DNA from: Ignavibacteriota bacterium
Lineage (GTDB): Bacteria > Bacteroidota > Ignavibacteria > UBA10030 > UBA6906
Direction of reading: 5' to 3'
Assembly (NCBI GenBank): GCA_016707525.1
Contig: JADJHP010000017.1
Span: 1-64,000 of the forward strand
DNA: 64,000 bases
Shown in pieces: positions 8,101-16,829 of this stretch. The position numbers and the translations under genes were made by a program. The notes beneath the pieces were generated by a model, which saw only the letters and a program-made list of their open reading frames with translations, did no database searches and was not told where the DNA came from. Each line of letters begins with the position of its first letter. Positions within the stretch are counted from its first letter, which is position 1.

Positions 8101-10827
8101 ATGACCACAATCTCACGACGTTCTCTCGCCATCCTCTTCGGGATCATGACCGTGCTCGCGACGGTGACCGCCCTCGGACAAACCACCGGAACCATCGCCG
8201 GGAGAGTATGGGATGAATCCACCGGCGAAGAGCTTGTCGGCGCGAACATCCTGATCGTCGGTACAACGCGCGGCGGAACCACAGACATCACTGGCGGGTT
8301 CTCCCTCCGCACTGTCCCGTTCGGGACCTACGACCTCAGGGTCACGTTCGTCGGCTATGCCACGAAGATCGTGAAGGGCATCCAGGTGGCCGCCACGAGT
8401 CCCGTTGCCCTGCAGATCACGCTCAAAGCCGAACAATTCGAAGCCGAGGAAGTGGTCGTCACCGCGGAGCGTGTGCTCTCCAGCGAAGCCGCCATCCTCT
8501 CTACCCGGAAGAAGGCGATGTCCATCGGCGATGGCCTCAGTGCCGAACAGATCAAGCGGACTCCCGATGCCACGTCCGGTGACGCACTCAAACGCGTGAC
8601 CGGGCTGACGATCGTGGACAACAAGTTCGTCTACGTCCGCGGCGTCACCGACCGCTACAACGGCACCATGTTGAACGGGGTGCCGGTGACCAGCACCGAC
8701 ACGGATGTCGATCGGAAGAGCTTCGCGTTCGACATGATCCCGGCGAACCTTCTGGAAAATACGGTTGTGGTCAAGACCGCCACCCCTGACCTCCCCGGTG
8801 ATTTCTCCGGCGGCATGGTCCAGGTGAATACTCTGGATTTCCCATCGAAGCGGGTGTTCCGGATCGGCCTCTCGAGCACCTACAATTCCGTCACAACGGG
8901 GCAGGAGTTCCGCGGTTCACAGGGGGGCGCGAGCGATTGGACCGGAATGGATGATGGCAGCCGGGGACTCCCCGCGGGTACGGGTGCACAGCTCGCGAGC
9001 AGCCTGCCGAATTCATGGGGTGCACGGCAACAGAGCGCACCGGTGAACGGTGCCTTCAATCTTTCCTACGGCGACCGGCTGCAGATCGGCGACGATGAGG
9101 CCGGTGCGGTGGCCGCACTCTCGTATGCGAATTCCTACAGCACCCAGGAATTCCGTGAAGCACCGACCTACGTGTATGGCGGCCTTCCGGTGTTCCAGTT
9201 CTCAGGCAATTCGTACACCCGCAACGTCCTCTGGACGGGGCTCCTCGACCTGAACTACAAACTCGCCGCCAACCACAAGTTCAGCATGCGCAACAGCTAC
9301 AATCAATCTGCGCAGGACAATGTCGCGGTCTCCTCGGGGACGAACATCGCGGGCAGCCTTTCCCGCCGTCAATCGATCTCCTGGGACCAGCGTTCCCTGT
9401 ACCTCCTGCAGGTCAGCGGCGACCATGCACTGCCGGCGCTGGGTGGTGTCGAGGCCACCTGGAAGATGTTCTCCTCTTCCTCCCGCGCCGAAGAACCCGA
9501 CCGCAAGCAGCTCGAGTACACGGAAGGGTCGGACAACGACTTCTCGCTGGGCGAGAACTACCGCACATGGTCGAAGCTGAACGAACGCACACGCGGCGCC
9601 ACCGTCGACCTGTCCCTCGGTCTCCCCACGCTGAAACTGAAGGCCGGTGCGACCGTCGAGATGAAGGAACGGGCCTTCGGGATACGGGCATTCTCCACCC
9701 TCCCCGGCCGCGACCCCCGGTACTTCTCTCTCGTCCTGCTTCCGGCAGACCAGATCTTTGCCGCAGAGAATTTCGGCGCAGGCAAATTTCAGTTCCTCGA
9801 AGCGTCTACGTTCACGGGCGCCTACGATGGCGACCAACGCCTGAATGGATACTATGCCATGGCGGATGTGGACTTCGCCGTGGCCGGAACCAGCGTGCGC
9901 ATCAACGGCGGCGCCCGGCTGGAGAACTTCGAGGAGCATGTCACTTCCCCGGCCGCGATCGACGACCCGACGTTGAACACCACGACGCTGCAGGCGACCG
10001 ATGTGCTCCCATCGATGAACATCAAGATCTCTCCGTTCGACGCATTCAACATCCGGCTCGCCCACTATCAGTCCGTGAACAGGCCGGAGTTCCGTGAACT
10101 CGCCAACGTGCTCTATCTCGATTTCAAGACCGACCAGAATACCATCGGCAATCCTTTCCTGCAGCGCGCGTACGTGCACAACAATGACATCCGGGCCGAA
10201 TACTTCCCCGGGGCCGGAGAGGTGATCGCGATCTCGTACTTCCACAAAACGATGTCCAACGCGATCGAGGAACGCCTCCTGGCCGCCCCCGACCGGTACG
10301 TCAAGACCTGGTTCAATTCTCCCTCCGCCAGAAACGCCGGCTGGGAGTTCGAGGCCCGCCTGTCCCTTGGCCACCTTGCCGGGATGCTGGACAATGTGAC
10401 CATCATGGCGAACTACACGACCGTCCGTTCGGATGTCGAGTATACCGACGCCCGCACCGACGCAACGGGGAACGTGATTCGGACGACAGCGACCCGCATG
10501 ATGCAGGGGCAGGCACCCTGGACCCTAAACCTGGGGGTGTACTACACGCATCCGTCGCTCGGGACCAACGCAAGCATCATGCTGAACAAACAGGGGCGCC
10601 GGCTGAGCGCCGTCGGCGACGTGCGCGACTACGATGTCTATGAGGAACCGCGCGACATGGTGGACATCAGCGTCAGCCAGCCGCTGTTCGGTTTCCTCGA
10701 AGCAAAGCTCAGCGCAAAGAACGTCTTCAACAAGGAACGGATCCTGACCAGCGGTGAAGAGCGTGTACCGTTCGCGTATTGGAGCCAGGGAAGTTCCTAC
10801 ACACTTGCAATGTCACTCAATTTCTAG
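8101..10827 (+). CDS. TonB-dependent outer-membrane receptor with carboxypeptidase-regulatory-like domain
   Basis: A 908-residue outer-membrane importer. It has a signal peptide ending around ALGQ (residue ~27), then a CarboxypepD_reg-like domain (~28-115: GTIAGRVWDESTGEELVGANI to TLKAEQFEAEEVVVTA). The plug domain includes DALKRVTGLTIVDNKFVYVRG and KTATPDLPGDFSGG. A long beta-barrel ends in the aromatic SYTLAMSLNF. It should import a ligand with TonB energy; the ligand is unknown. Pho-box-like sites upstream suggest a phosphate-related substrate. An in-frame GTG lies two codons upstream of the chosen ATG; neither has a clear Shine-Dalgarno. The secreted duplicated protein begins 60 bases downstream, probably in one transcript. 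Confidence 0.9.
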   Translation: MTTISRRSLAILFGIMTVLATVTALGQTTGTIAGRVWDESTGEELVGANILIVGTTRGGTTDITGGFSLRTVPFGTYDLRVTFVGYATKIVKGIQVAATSPVALQITLKAEQFEAEEVVVTAERVLSSEAAILSTRKKAMSIGDGLSAEQIKRTPDATSGDALKRVTGLTIVDNKFVYVRGVTDRYNGTMLNGVPVTSTDTDVDRKSFAFDMIPANLLENTVVVKTATPDLPGDFSGGMVQVNTLDFPSKRVFRIGLSSTYNSVTTGQEFRGSQGGASDWTGMDDGSRGLPAGTGAQLASSLPNSWGARQQSAPVNGAFNLSYGDRLQIGDDEAGAVAALSYANSYSTQEFREAPTYVYGGLPVFQFSGNSYTRNVLWTGLLDLNYKLAANHKFSMRNSYNQSAQDNVAVSSGTNIAGSLSRRQSISWDQRSLYLLQVSGDHALPALGGVEATWKMFSSSSRAEEPDRKQLEYTEGSDNDFSLGENYRTWSKLNERTRGATVDLSLGLPTLKLKAGATVEMKERAFGIRAFSTLPGRDPRYFSLVLLPADQIFAAENFGAGKFQFLEASTFTGAYDGDQRLNGYYAMADVDFAVAGTSVRINGGARLENFEEHVTSPAAIDDPTLNTTTLQATDVLPSMNIKISPFDAFNIRLAHYQSVNRPEFRELANVLYLDFKTDQNTIGNPFLQRAYVHNNDIRAEYFPGAGEVIAISYFHKTMSNAIEERLLAAPDRYVKTWFNSPSARNAGWEFEARLSLGHLAGMLDNVTIMANYTTVRSDVEYTDARTDATGNVIRTTATRMMQGQAPWTLNLGVYYTHPSLGTNASIMLNKQGRRLSAVGDVRDYDVYEEPRDMVDISVSQPLFGFLEAKLSAKNVFNKERILTSGEERVPFAYWSQGSSYTLAMSLNF

Positions 10828-10887
10828 GGGCTGTGATCGGATGCCCGACACAGCGACTTCACACACAACGACGTAAGGAGAAGTGGT

Positions 10888-13800
10888 ATGAAACGGTTTT
10901 CCACCCTGCTACTCGCCGTGCTGATCGTTCCCGCAGCAGCGCTCTTCGCACAGCTGCCGGAACGGGTCCTGGGCCCGGGCCTCAATGCCGGACGGACCGC
11001 ATTCCATCAACGGTCCAATATCACGCTGTCGGCGGATACGGCATATGTCCTGACAGGATTGTTCTATGTCGACTCCACCTTCACCCTGACCATCCAGCCC
11101 GGTACGGTGGTCTTTGGTGATACCGGTGCGGCTCTGGTGATCGCCCGCGGCGCAAAGATCTTCGCGATGGGCAGTGCCAGCAGTCCGATCGTCTTCACAA
11201 GCAACAAGCCGGTGGGCCAGCGGCACTCCGGCGACTGGGGCGGGATCCTGATCCTGGGGAACGCTCCGGCCAACAAGGTGAATCCCCTCATCGAAGGGGG
11301 GATCATCGGTGGCAGCTACGGTGGCAACGATGCGACCGACAACAGTGGCATCTTCCGCTATGTCCGTATCGAGTTCGGCGGCTATCGCTTTCAGTTGAAT
11401 AACGAAGTGAACGGCCTCACCATGGGCGGCGTTGGCACGGGCACCGAGGTGCACCATGTGCAGGTGAGCTATGCCGATGACGATTCCTTCGAATGGTTCG
11501 GCGGCACGGTCAGTCCGAAGTACCTCGTTGCCTTCGGTGGTACGGACGACGAGTTCGACACGGACTTCGGATACTCCGGCAAGGTGCAGTTCGCCTTCGG
11601 TCTGCGTGACCCGAATCAATGGGATCCGACCGGCGAGAGCAACGGCTTCGAATCGGACAACGACGCGTCCGCGACGTCCACCGACCTGCCGTGGACCAGG
11701 GCGGTCTTCAGCAACGTGACCCTGATCGGCCCCGAACGCATCGATTCGCTCGTCGGCAAGCTGCCCGCAGGGAACAAGTTCCAGTACAGCGCGGTGCTCC
11801 GCAGGTCGACCCGGCAAAGCCTCTACAATGCCGCTATCGCCGGCTATCCGTGGGGATTCCGGGTGCGTGACGTCAATACCATCAGCGCGGCAAATGCCGA
11901 TTCCCTGCAGATCCGGAATGTCAGTCTGGCAGCAAGTGTGAAACCCGGCACCTCGCCTTCCGTGCACGACTCGGCTCAGTGGGCCGGCATCACGGCATGG
12001 TTCAATACCCCCGCCTACGCGAACACCGGTTCTTCACCGCGGAACCCGGGGGCTCTCAGCTTCACGAACCTCGCGAACCTCAAGACTCCTGATCCTACTC
12101 CGCAGACCGGCTCGGAACTCGCCGGGAGCGCGAGCTTCAGCGCCGCCGCACTCAGCGGACTCGATGTCGTGACCTATCGTGGGGCGTTCGAACCCGGCAA
12201 GCCGATGTCAGCGCAGTGGACGGCAGGATGGACGAACTTCGATCCGCAGAACACGAACTATCGTGCGATCAAAGCAAAGGGACAGGCGATCATCGGCCCG
12301 GGCCTGAACAGCGGACGGACCGCGTATCATCTGACGGCCAACCGGACGCTTGCGGCGGACTCGCAGTATGTCCTCACCGGATTGGTCTACGTGGATTCCA
12401 CGTACTCGATCACTATCCCCGCAGGGACCGTGATCAAGGGTGATACCGGTGCGGCCCTGGTGATCGCGCGCGGCGCGAAGATCTTCGCCACCGGCACGGC
12501 AGACCGGCCGGTCGTCTTCACGAGCAACAAAGCACCCGGACAGCGCCGCTCCGGCGACTGGGGCGGGATCCTTATCCTGGGCAGCGCACCGGCCAACAAG
12601 GTCAATCCCCTCATCGAGGGGGGCATCATCGGCGGCAGTTACGGCGGCAACAACGTGAATGACAACAGCGGCGTGTTCCGGTATGTGCGCGTCGAGTTCG
12701 GCGGTTACCGCTTCCAGTTGAACAACGAGGTCAATGGCCTCACGATGGGAGGCGTCGGCGCCGGCACGGAGATCCACCATATCCAGGTCAGCTACGCTGA
12801 CGACGACTCCTACGAGTGGTTCGGCGGCACGGTGAATCCGAAGTACCTCGTGGCATTCGGCGGGACGGACGATGAGTTCGATACCGACTTCGGCTATGCC
12901 GGGAACGTGCAGTTCGCGTTCGGCCTTCGCGATCAGAACCAGTGGGATCCGACCGGTGAGAGCAACGGGTTCGAATCCGACAATGATGCTTCGGCCACAT
13001 CCACGGACCAACCCTGGACGAAAGCACAGTTCTCCAACGTCACACTTGTCGGACCGGAACGCACCGATTCGCTGGTCGGCAGATTGCCCGCAGGCAACAA
13101 GTTCCAGTACAGCGCCCTGCTCCGCCGGTCGACCCGGCTCAGCATCTACAATTCAGCGATCGGTGGCTACCCGTGGGGATTCCGCGTGCGCGACGTCAAC
13201 ACGATCGCCGCTGCGAATGCCGATTCACTCCAGGTCCGGAATGTGACGCTCTCTGCGAGCGCCCGGCCGAACAACTCTTCCTCCGTGCATGATTCGTCGC
13301 AGTGGGCGGGTGTGACGGCATGGTTCGATGCCCCGGCTTCTGCCAACAGCGGCTCCGCACCGCGGGCGATCAGTGCACTCGGTCTCACCGACTTGCGCAG
13401 CCTGAACGCACCGAACCCGGTGCCCGCAACCGGTTCCCCACTGATCGGGTCTGCATCCTTCTCGAACCTGCGCCTTGCGGCATTCGATGTCACGACGTAC
13501 CGTGGCGCTTTCGATCCGGCAAAATCCATGAGCCAGCAGTGGACCGCGGGCTGGACGAACTTCGATCCGCAGTATACCAATTACTCGTCCTCGTTCCCGG
13601 TGACGTCCGTCGAGCCCGTGATCGCCGGAGAACTTCTCCCGCAGGGTTTCGCACTGGAGCAGAACTACCCGAACCCCTTCAATCCGGCCACCCGCATCAG
13701 GTTCTCTCTGCCGCAGAGCCAGTTCGTCCGCCTCGAGGTCTACTCGATCCTGGGCCAGAAGGTGGCGACACTCGTGCAGGATGTGGTGCCTGCAGGTGCA

Positions 13801-13905
13801 TTTGAAGTGACCTTTGACGGACGGGGCCTCGCCAGTGGCCTCTACATCTATCGGTTGGAAACACCTGGCTTCACCCGGGCAGCGAAAATGATGCTCGTCA
13901 AATAG
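10888..13905 (+). CDS. T9SS-secreted protein of two tandem ~441-residue repeats
   Basis: A 1005-residue secreted protein. A signal peptide ends near residue 21. Two closely similar repeats follow (about residues 29-458 and 470-899), each starting GPGLN and ending WTNFDPQ.TNY. Conserved stretches include SGDWGGILILG, YVRIEFGGYRFQLNNEVNG, SYADDDSFEWFGGTV and FGGTDDEFDTDFGY, a beta-rich, acidic, possibly metal-binding fold. The C-terminal ~85 residues are a type A T9SS sorting domain (NYPNPFNPATRIRF, LGQKVATL, GLYIYRLET). The function is not known. AAGGAG precedes the ATG. Co-transcription with the TonB receptor suggests an extracellular partner in uptake. A perfect hairpin follows. Confidence 0.85.
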   Translation: MKRFSTLLLAVLIVPAAALFAQLPERVLGPGLNAGRTAFHQRSNITLSADTAYVLTGLFYVDSTFTLTIQPGTVVFGDTGAALVIARGAKIFAMGSASSPIVFTSNKPVGQRHSGDWGGILILGNAPANKVNPLIEGGIIGGSYGGNDATDNSGIFRYVRIEFGGYRFQLNNEVNGLTMGGVGTGTEVHHVQVSYADDDSFEWFGGTVSPKYLVAFGGTDDEFDTDFGYSGKVQFAFGLRDPNQWDPTGESNGFESDNDASATSTDLPWTRAVFSNVTLIGPERIDSLVGKLPAGNKFQYSAVLRRSTRQSLYNAAIAGYPWGFRVRDVNTISAANADSLQIRNVSLAASVKPGTSPSVHDSAQWAGITAWFNTPAYANTGSSPRNPGALSFTNLANLKTPDPTPQTGSELAGSASFSAAALSGLDVVTYRGAFEPGKPMSAQWTAGWTNFDPQNTNYRAIKAKGQAIIGPGLNSGRTAYHLTANRTLAADSQYVLTGLVYVDSTYSITIPAGTVIKGDTGAALVIARGAKIFATGTADRPVVFTSNKAPGQRRSGDWGGILILGSAPANKVNPLIEGGIIGGSYGGNNVNDNSGVFRYVRVEFGGYRFQLNNEVNGLTMGGVGAGTEIHHIQVSYADDDSYEWFGGTVNPKYLVAFGGTDDEFDTDFGYAGNVQFAFGLRDQNQWDPTGESNGFESDNDASATSTDQPWTKAQFSNVTLVGPERTDSLVGRLPAGNKFQYSALLRRSTRLSIYNSAIGGYPWGFRVRDVNTIAAANADSLQVRNVTLSASARPNNSSSVHDSSQWAGVTAWFDAPASANSGSAPRAISALGLTDLRSLNAPNPVPATGSPLIGSASFSNLRLAAFDVTTYRGAFDPAKSMSQQWTAGWTNFDPQYTNYSSSFPVTSVEPVIAGELLPQGFALEQNYPNPFNPATRIRFSLPQSQFVRLEVYSILGQKVATLVQDVVPAGAFEVTFDGRGLASGLYIYRLETPGFTRAAKMMLVK
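10974..13584 (+). repeat. In-frame tandem duplication of ~1.3 kb inside the secreted protein gene
   Basis: Copy 1 (10974-12261) and copy 2 (12297-13584) align with a constant offset of 1323 bp (441 codons), checked at both ends of the unit. A short linker lies between them. Differences are scattered and often at third positions, suggesting an older duplication kept under selection. Confidence 0.85.
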
Positions 13906-13931
13906 CTGGTGCTGACATCCGCACCACACAA

Positions 13932-13967
13932 CGAACGCAGAGCGCCAGGGGAGGCGCTCTGCGTTCG
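13932..13967. terminator. Strong bidirectional terminator hairpin
   Basis: A perfect 15-bp inverted repeat (13932-13946 with 13953-13967) with a 6-base loop, between the convergent genes ending at 13905 (+) and 14014 (-). Confidence 0.8.
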
Positions 13968-14013
13968 TGCGTTAGATGGCATATGAACGGCGACGACACC
14001 GGACGTCGGGGTC

Positions 14014-15483
14014 TCACCGCACCAGGAGCAATTGCTTCGTCGCCCTGAACGACGGTCCGGCGACACCGTCTGCAGTGCGAACCTGCAGCGTGTACCAGTA
14101 CATCCCGCTCGGCAGTGCATGTGCATTGAAGGCCACCGCATGCAGTCCGGCCTCCATTGCTCCATCCTGCAGCACCGCAACCTCCTGCCCGAGTGCGTTG
14201 AACACCCGGAGGCTCACGTGTGCAGTCCCCGCGATCCCGAAGCCGATCGTCGTGGATGGATTGAAGGGATTGGGATAGTTCTGGGCGAGGTAGGTGGCAA
14301 CCGGTACCGTGGTGTTCACCGCCGTCACACCTTCGACACGGACCGGATCGGAATACCGCACCGAACCGTCGAGGTCCACCTGCTTCAACCGGTACCACCA
14401 TTCGGCCGGCACACCCGGTGCATCGGTGAAGGCATAGCTGTGCGGTTGGACGGTCGTCCCGTGACCGGCGACGAACGCGCCGGGAACGTCTGCGAATGCC
14501 AGATCGTCCCCACGCTTCCTCTGCAGGTAGAAGCCGAAGTTGTTCGTCTCCGAGGCGGTCGCCCATGCAACGAGCACTGCACCATCACCGTCGGCCCGCG
14601 CGGTGAACTGCGCCAGCGTGATGGGGACGGGGAAATCTGCCTCACCCTCGGACCAGATCACATTGGCGATGCCGACCGTTCCACTGACCGCGGTCGTATC
14701 ATCCACCGAGAACTGGACCGACGATCCGTCCCGTGCCCGGATAATGTAGCCCACCCGGGTCCCGGGAATGGTGCCATTCACGTAGTGATCGGTCTTCTTG
14801 ATGCGCAGCGCATCACGGGACAAACCATCAGGCAACGTCAGGGAGCCATACGCATCCACACTATAAACAATGGAATGAATATTGTAGACCGGGCCAAAAG
14901 GGATATTCTGACCAAGTGCGAACACCGACCCGGAGATGGACTCTGTGTACTCTGAGTTCCATGAGGTCCCCATCTGCAGGGGGAACGTCAGTTCCGTTGC
15001 AGGCGGAGAATTCAGCCACGCCCCATTCGCTGGATACGGATTCCCGAAGATGTATGCCTGCCCCGATCCCTTGAACCCGGCGTTGTTCAGCTTCCCTCCG
15101 GCCAGAGTATAATAGAGCACCCCTGACCCCTTCAGCAGGATCGTGCCGAATGTGGACGAAGCGAATGAAAAGGTGAACGCCGTATCCTGCAATGCGTGGG
15201 TGGCCGCAGGGAAGTCGGCTGCATACGTCGTTGCGGAAGGCACCTTGCCGATCAGATGCGTGACCGATGACGACCGAAGCTTTGTGAAATCCCAACTCGT
15301 TGCTCCCGGAGCCCCGATGTCCGCGCTCCTCGTCAACGTATCCACCCTCTGTGGAAGGCTTGCCCCCGGGGAAAAGAGGATCTTCACATCACCCGTATCG
15401 ATCGTGATCCCTTGTGCCCGCGCATCCTGCAGAATGCCCAGACACAACACCAGTCCCGCCACTGCCACAATGTTCCGTCCCAT
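14014..15483 (-). CDS. Secreted T9SS cargo protein, unknown function
   Basis: A 489-residue protein. A signal peptide ends near ARAQ (residue ~24). The N-terminal ~270 residues are beta-rich with no recognised family. Residues ~290-385 look like the fibronectin-III-like spacer common in these exports (PVTLAQF-type start, AWATASETNNFGFYLQRK, YRLKQVDLDG). The end is a type A sorting domain with NYPNPFNPSTTI, LGQEVAVL and KQLLLVR. It should be exported and attached to or released from the cell surface. It heads a minus-strand run upstream of which lie the GH88 and lyase genes, so its partner substrate may be a uronic-acid polysaccharide, though this is only context. Confidence 0.8.
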   Translation of the reverse strand: MGRNIVAVAGLVLCLGILQDARAQGITIDTGDVKILFSPGASLPQRVDTLTRSADIGAPGATSWDFTKLRSSSVTHLIGKVPSATTYAADFPAATHALQDTAFTFSFASSTFGTILLKGSGVLYYTLAGGKLNNAGFKGSGQAYIFGNPYPANGAWLNSPPATELTFPLQMGTSWNSEYTESISGSVFALGQNIPFGPVYNIHSIVYSVDAYGSLTLPDGLSRDALRIKKTDHYVNGTIPGTRVGYIIRARDGSSVQFSVDDTTAVSGTVGIANVIWSEGEADFPVPITLAQFTARADGDGAVLVAWATASETNNFGFYLQRKRGDDLAFADVPGAFVAGHGTTVQPHSYAFTDAPGVPAEWWYRLKQVDLDGSVRYSDPVRVEGVTAVNTTVPVATYLAQNYPNPFNPSTTIGFGIAGTAHVSLRVFNALGQEVAVLQDGAMEAGLHAVAFNAHALPSGMYWYTLQVRTADGVAGPSFRATKQLLLVR

Positions 15484-15590
15484 GACTCCTCCTTCTGTGT
15501 GATGTTCGGCCGACCTTCTGGCCAGTGGTGTGCTCCCGAGTACCCGCGCACACCTGCGGGACTTACCAGATCACGAACATAAGAACCGGA

Positions 15591-16814
15591 TCAGCGCCGG
15601 TCCGCGGGCTCCGACCACGTTGTGTAGCGTATGAGTGCTTCAACAAAATAGTAGTCCGCATAGGTGAGGGGCACATCCACCTCCGAACCTGCAGGCCGAT
15701 GGCCCACACCGTGACGCAGAATGAAATTGCCATTGGTCCCCTTCGCGGCAAGATACGCTGGCGACGCGAGAGTCCGGAGCTGCGTTTCCGCGACGGCCCG
15801 GTATGCTGCAGCCCGCAGAGGGTCTGCGTACCGGCTGAGCTCAAGGAAGGCCGAACACATGATCGCCCCCGCGGATGCATCCCGCAACTCGTCAGGGATC
15901 CCCGGCGCATCGTAGTCCCAGTACGGTATCCCGTCGGCCGGGAAGTGCGGATGATGAATGACAAGGTCTGCCATCCCTTCAGCACGGCGCAGATATGCCG
16001 TATCGCCCGTCTCCCGGAACATCATCGTGAATCCGTAGAGCCCCCATGCCTGCCCGCGTGCCCACATCGAGCCATTGCTGTAGCCCTGGTGGGTCTGCTT
16101 CTTCTCGGGTATGCCCGTGAGCGTGTCGTACGAGACGACATGGAATGTGCTCAGGTCCTCGCGGAAGTGGTGCTGCATGGTGGTGGTCGCATGCGCGCGC
16201 GCGATCCGGTCGAAGGCGGGAGTGCCAAACTCCCGTGCGCTCCACTCCAGCATCTCCAGGTTCATCATGTTGTCGATGATCACCGGATACTGCCACTTGC
16301 TGGTGGACGGCGACGGCCCCCATGAACGGATGGCGCCGACGGTCGGATGGAACCGCGTGCTCAGCGATGTGGACGCCGTCCTGATCACTTCCCGGTACGA
16401 CGGGTCGTGCGTGAGCCGGTACCCGTTCCCGAAACTGCAGAAGATCATGAATCCGACGTCGTGGTGTCCCGTCACATACTTCTGCGATTCCACGCGGGCG
16501 CTGAATGCCCGCGCCAGCGAGGCGATCGCCGTGTCCCGCGTATCCTCGTAGAGATACCACAATACCCCGGGGAAGAAACCGCTCGTCCACCAGTCCGGCG
16601 CGCAGGTGACCAGCGTGCTGTCCTTCGCAAGGGTCCGCGGCAGAAGGCCCGGACGGTCTTGCAGCGATGCCGCCATTGCCACACTCTGCGTACGTGCCAC
16701 ATCCAGAGCGTGGCGGACGACGTCACGGAGAGGCGGATCGCCCGGCCCGGCAGCAAAGGCTTGTCCGACAAGGAGGAGCATGGCACAACTTGCTTTGATC
16801 ATCAAGGACTTCAT
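15591..16814 (-). CDS. GH88-family unsaturated glucuronyl hydrolase
   Basis: A 407-residue enzyme with a signal peptide (about residues 1-22), so periplasmic or exported. The GH88 catalytic pair is visible: Asp119 in GHHDVGF and Asp181 in PVIIDNMMNLEML, spaced 62 residues, close to the 61 in Bacillus unsaturated glucuronyl hydrolase. Other family blocks are DWWTSGFFPGVLWYLYE, THQGYSNGSMWARGQAWGLYG and DASAGAIMCSAFLELS. Length is normal. The family hydrates the unsaturated uronic acid left at the non-reducing end by polysaccharide lyases. It follows the heparinase II/III-type lyase gene by 15 bases on the same strand, an obvious sequential pair: lyase cuts, GH88 clears the unsaturated ends. 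Confidence 0.9.
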   Translation of the reverse strand: MKSLMIKASCAMLLLVGQAFAAGPGDPPLRDVVRHALDVARTQSVAMAASLQDRPGLLPRTLAKDSTLVTCAPDWWTSGFFPGVLWYLYEDTRDTAIASLARAFSARVESQKYVTGHHDVGFMIFCSFGNGYRLTHDPSYREVIRTASTSLSTRFHPTVGAIRSWGPSPSTSKWQYPVIIDNMMNLEMLEWSAREFGTPAFDRIARAHATTTMQHHFREDLSTFHVVSYDTLTGIPEKKQTHQGYSNGSMWARGQAWGLYGFTMMFRETGDTAYLRRAEGMADLVIHHPHFPADGIPYWDYDAPGIPDELRDASAGAIMCSAFLELSRYADPLRAAAYRAVAETQLRTLASPAYLAAKGTNGNFILRHGVGHRPAGSEVDVPLTYADYYFVEALIRYTTWSEPADRR

Positions 16815-16829
16815 ACGGTCTCTCTGGCT

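Noticed and set aside
9202..10374. 390-codon open frame on the minus strand
   Set aside because: Antisense to the first TonB receptor; no Shine-Dalgarno and no protein-like pattern.
10974..13584. Assembly duplication artefact as explanation for the tandem repeat
   Set aside because: The two copies differ at many scattered, often synonymous, positions and keep one open frame, so they are diverged copies rather than a collapsed or doubled assembly segment.
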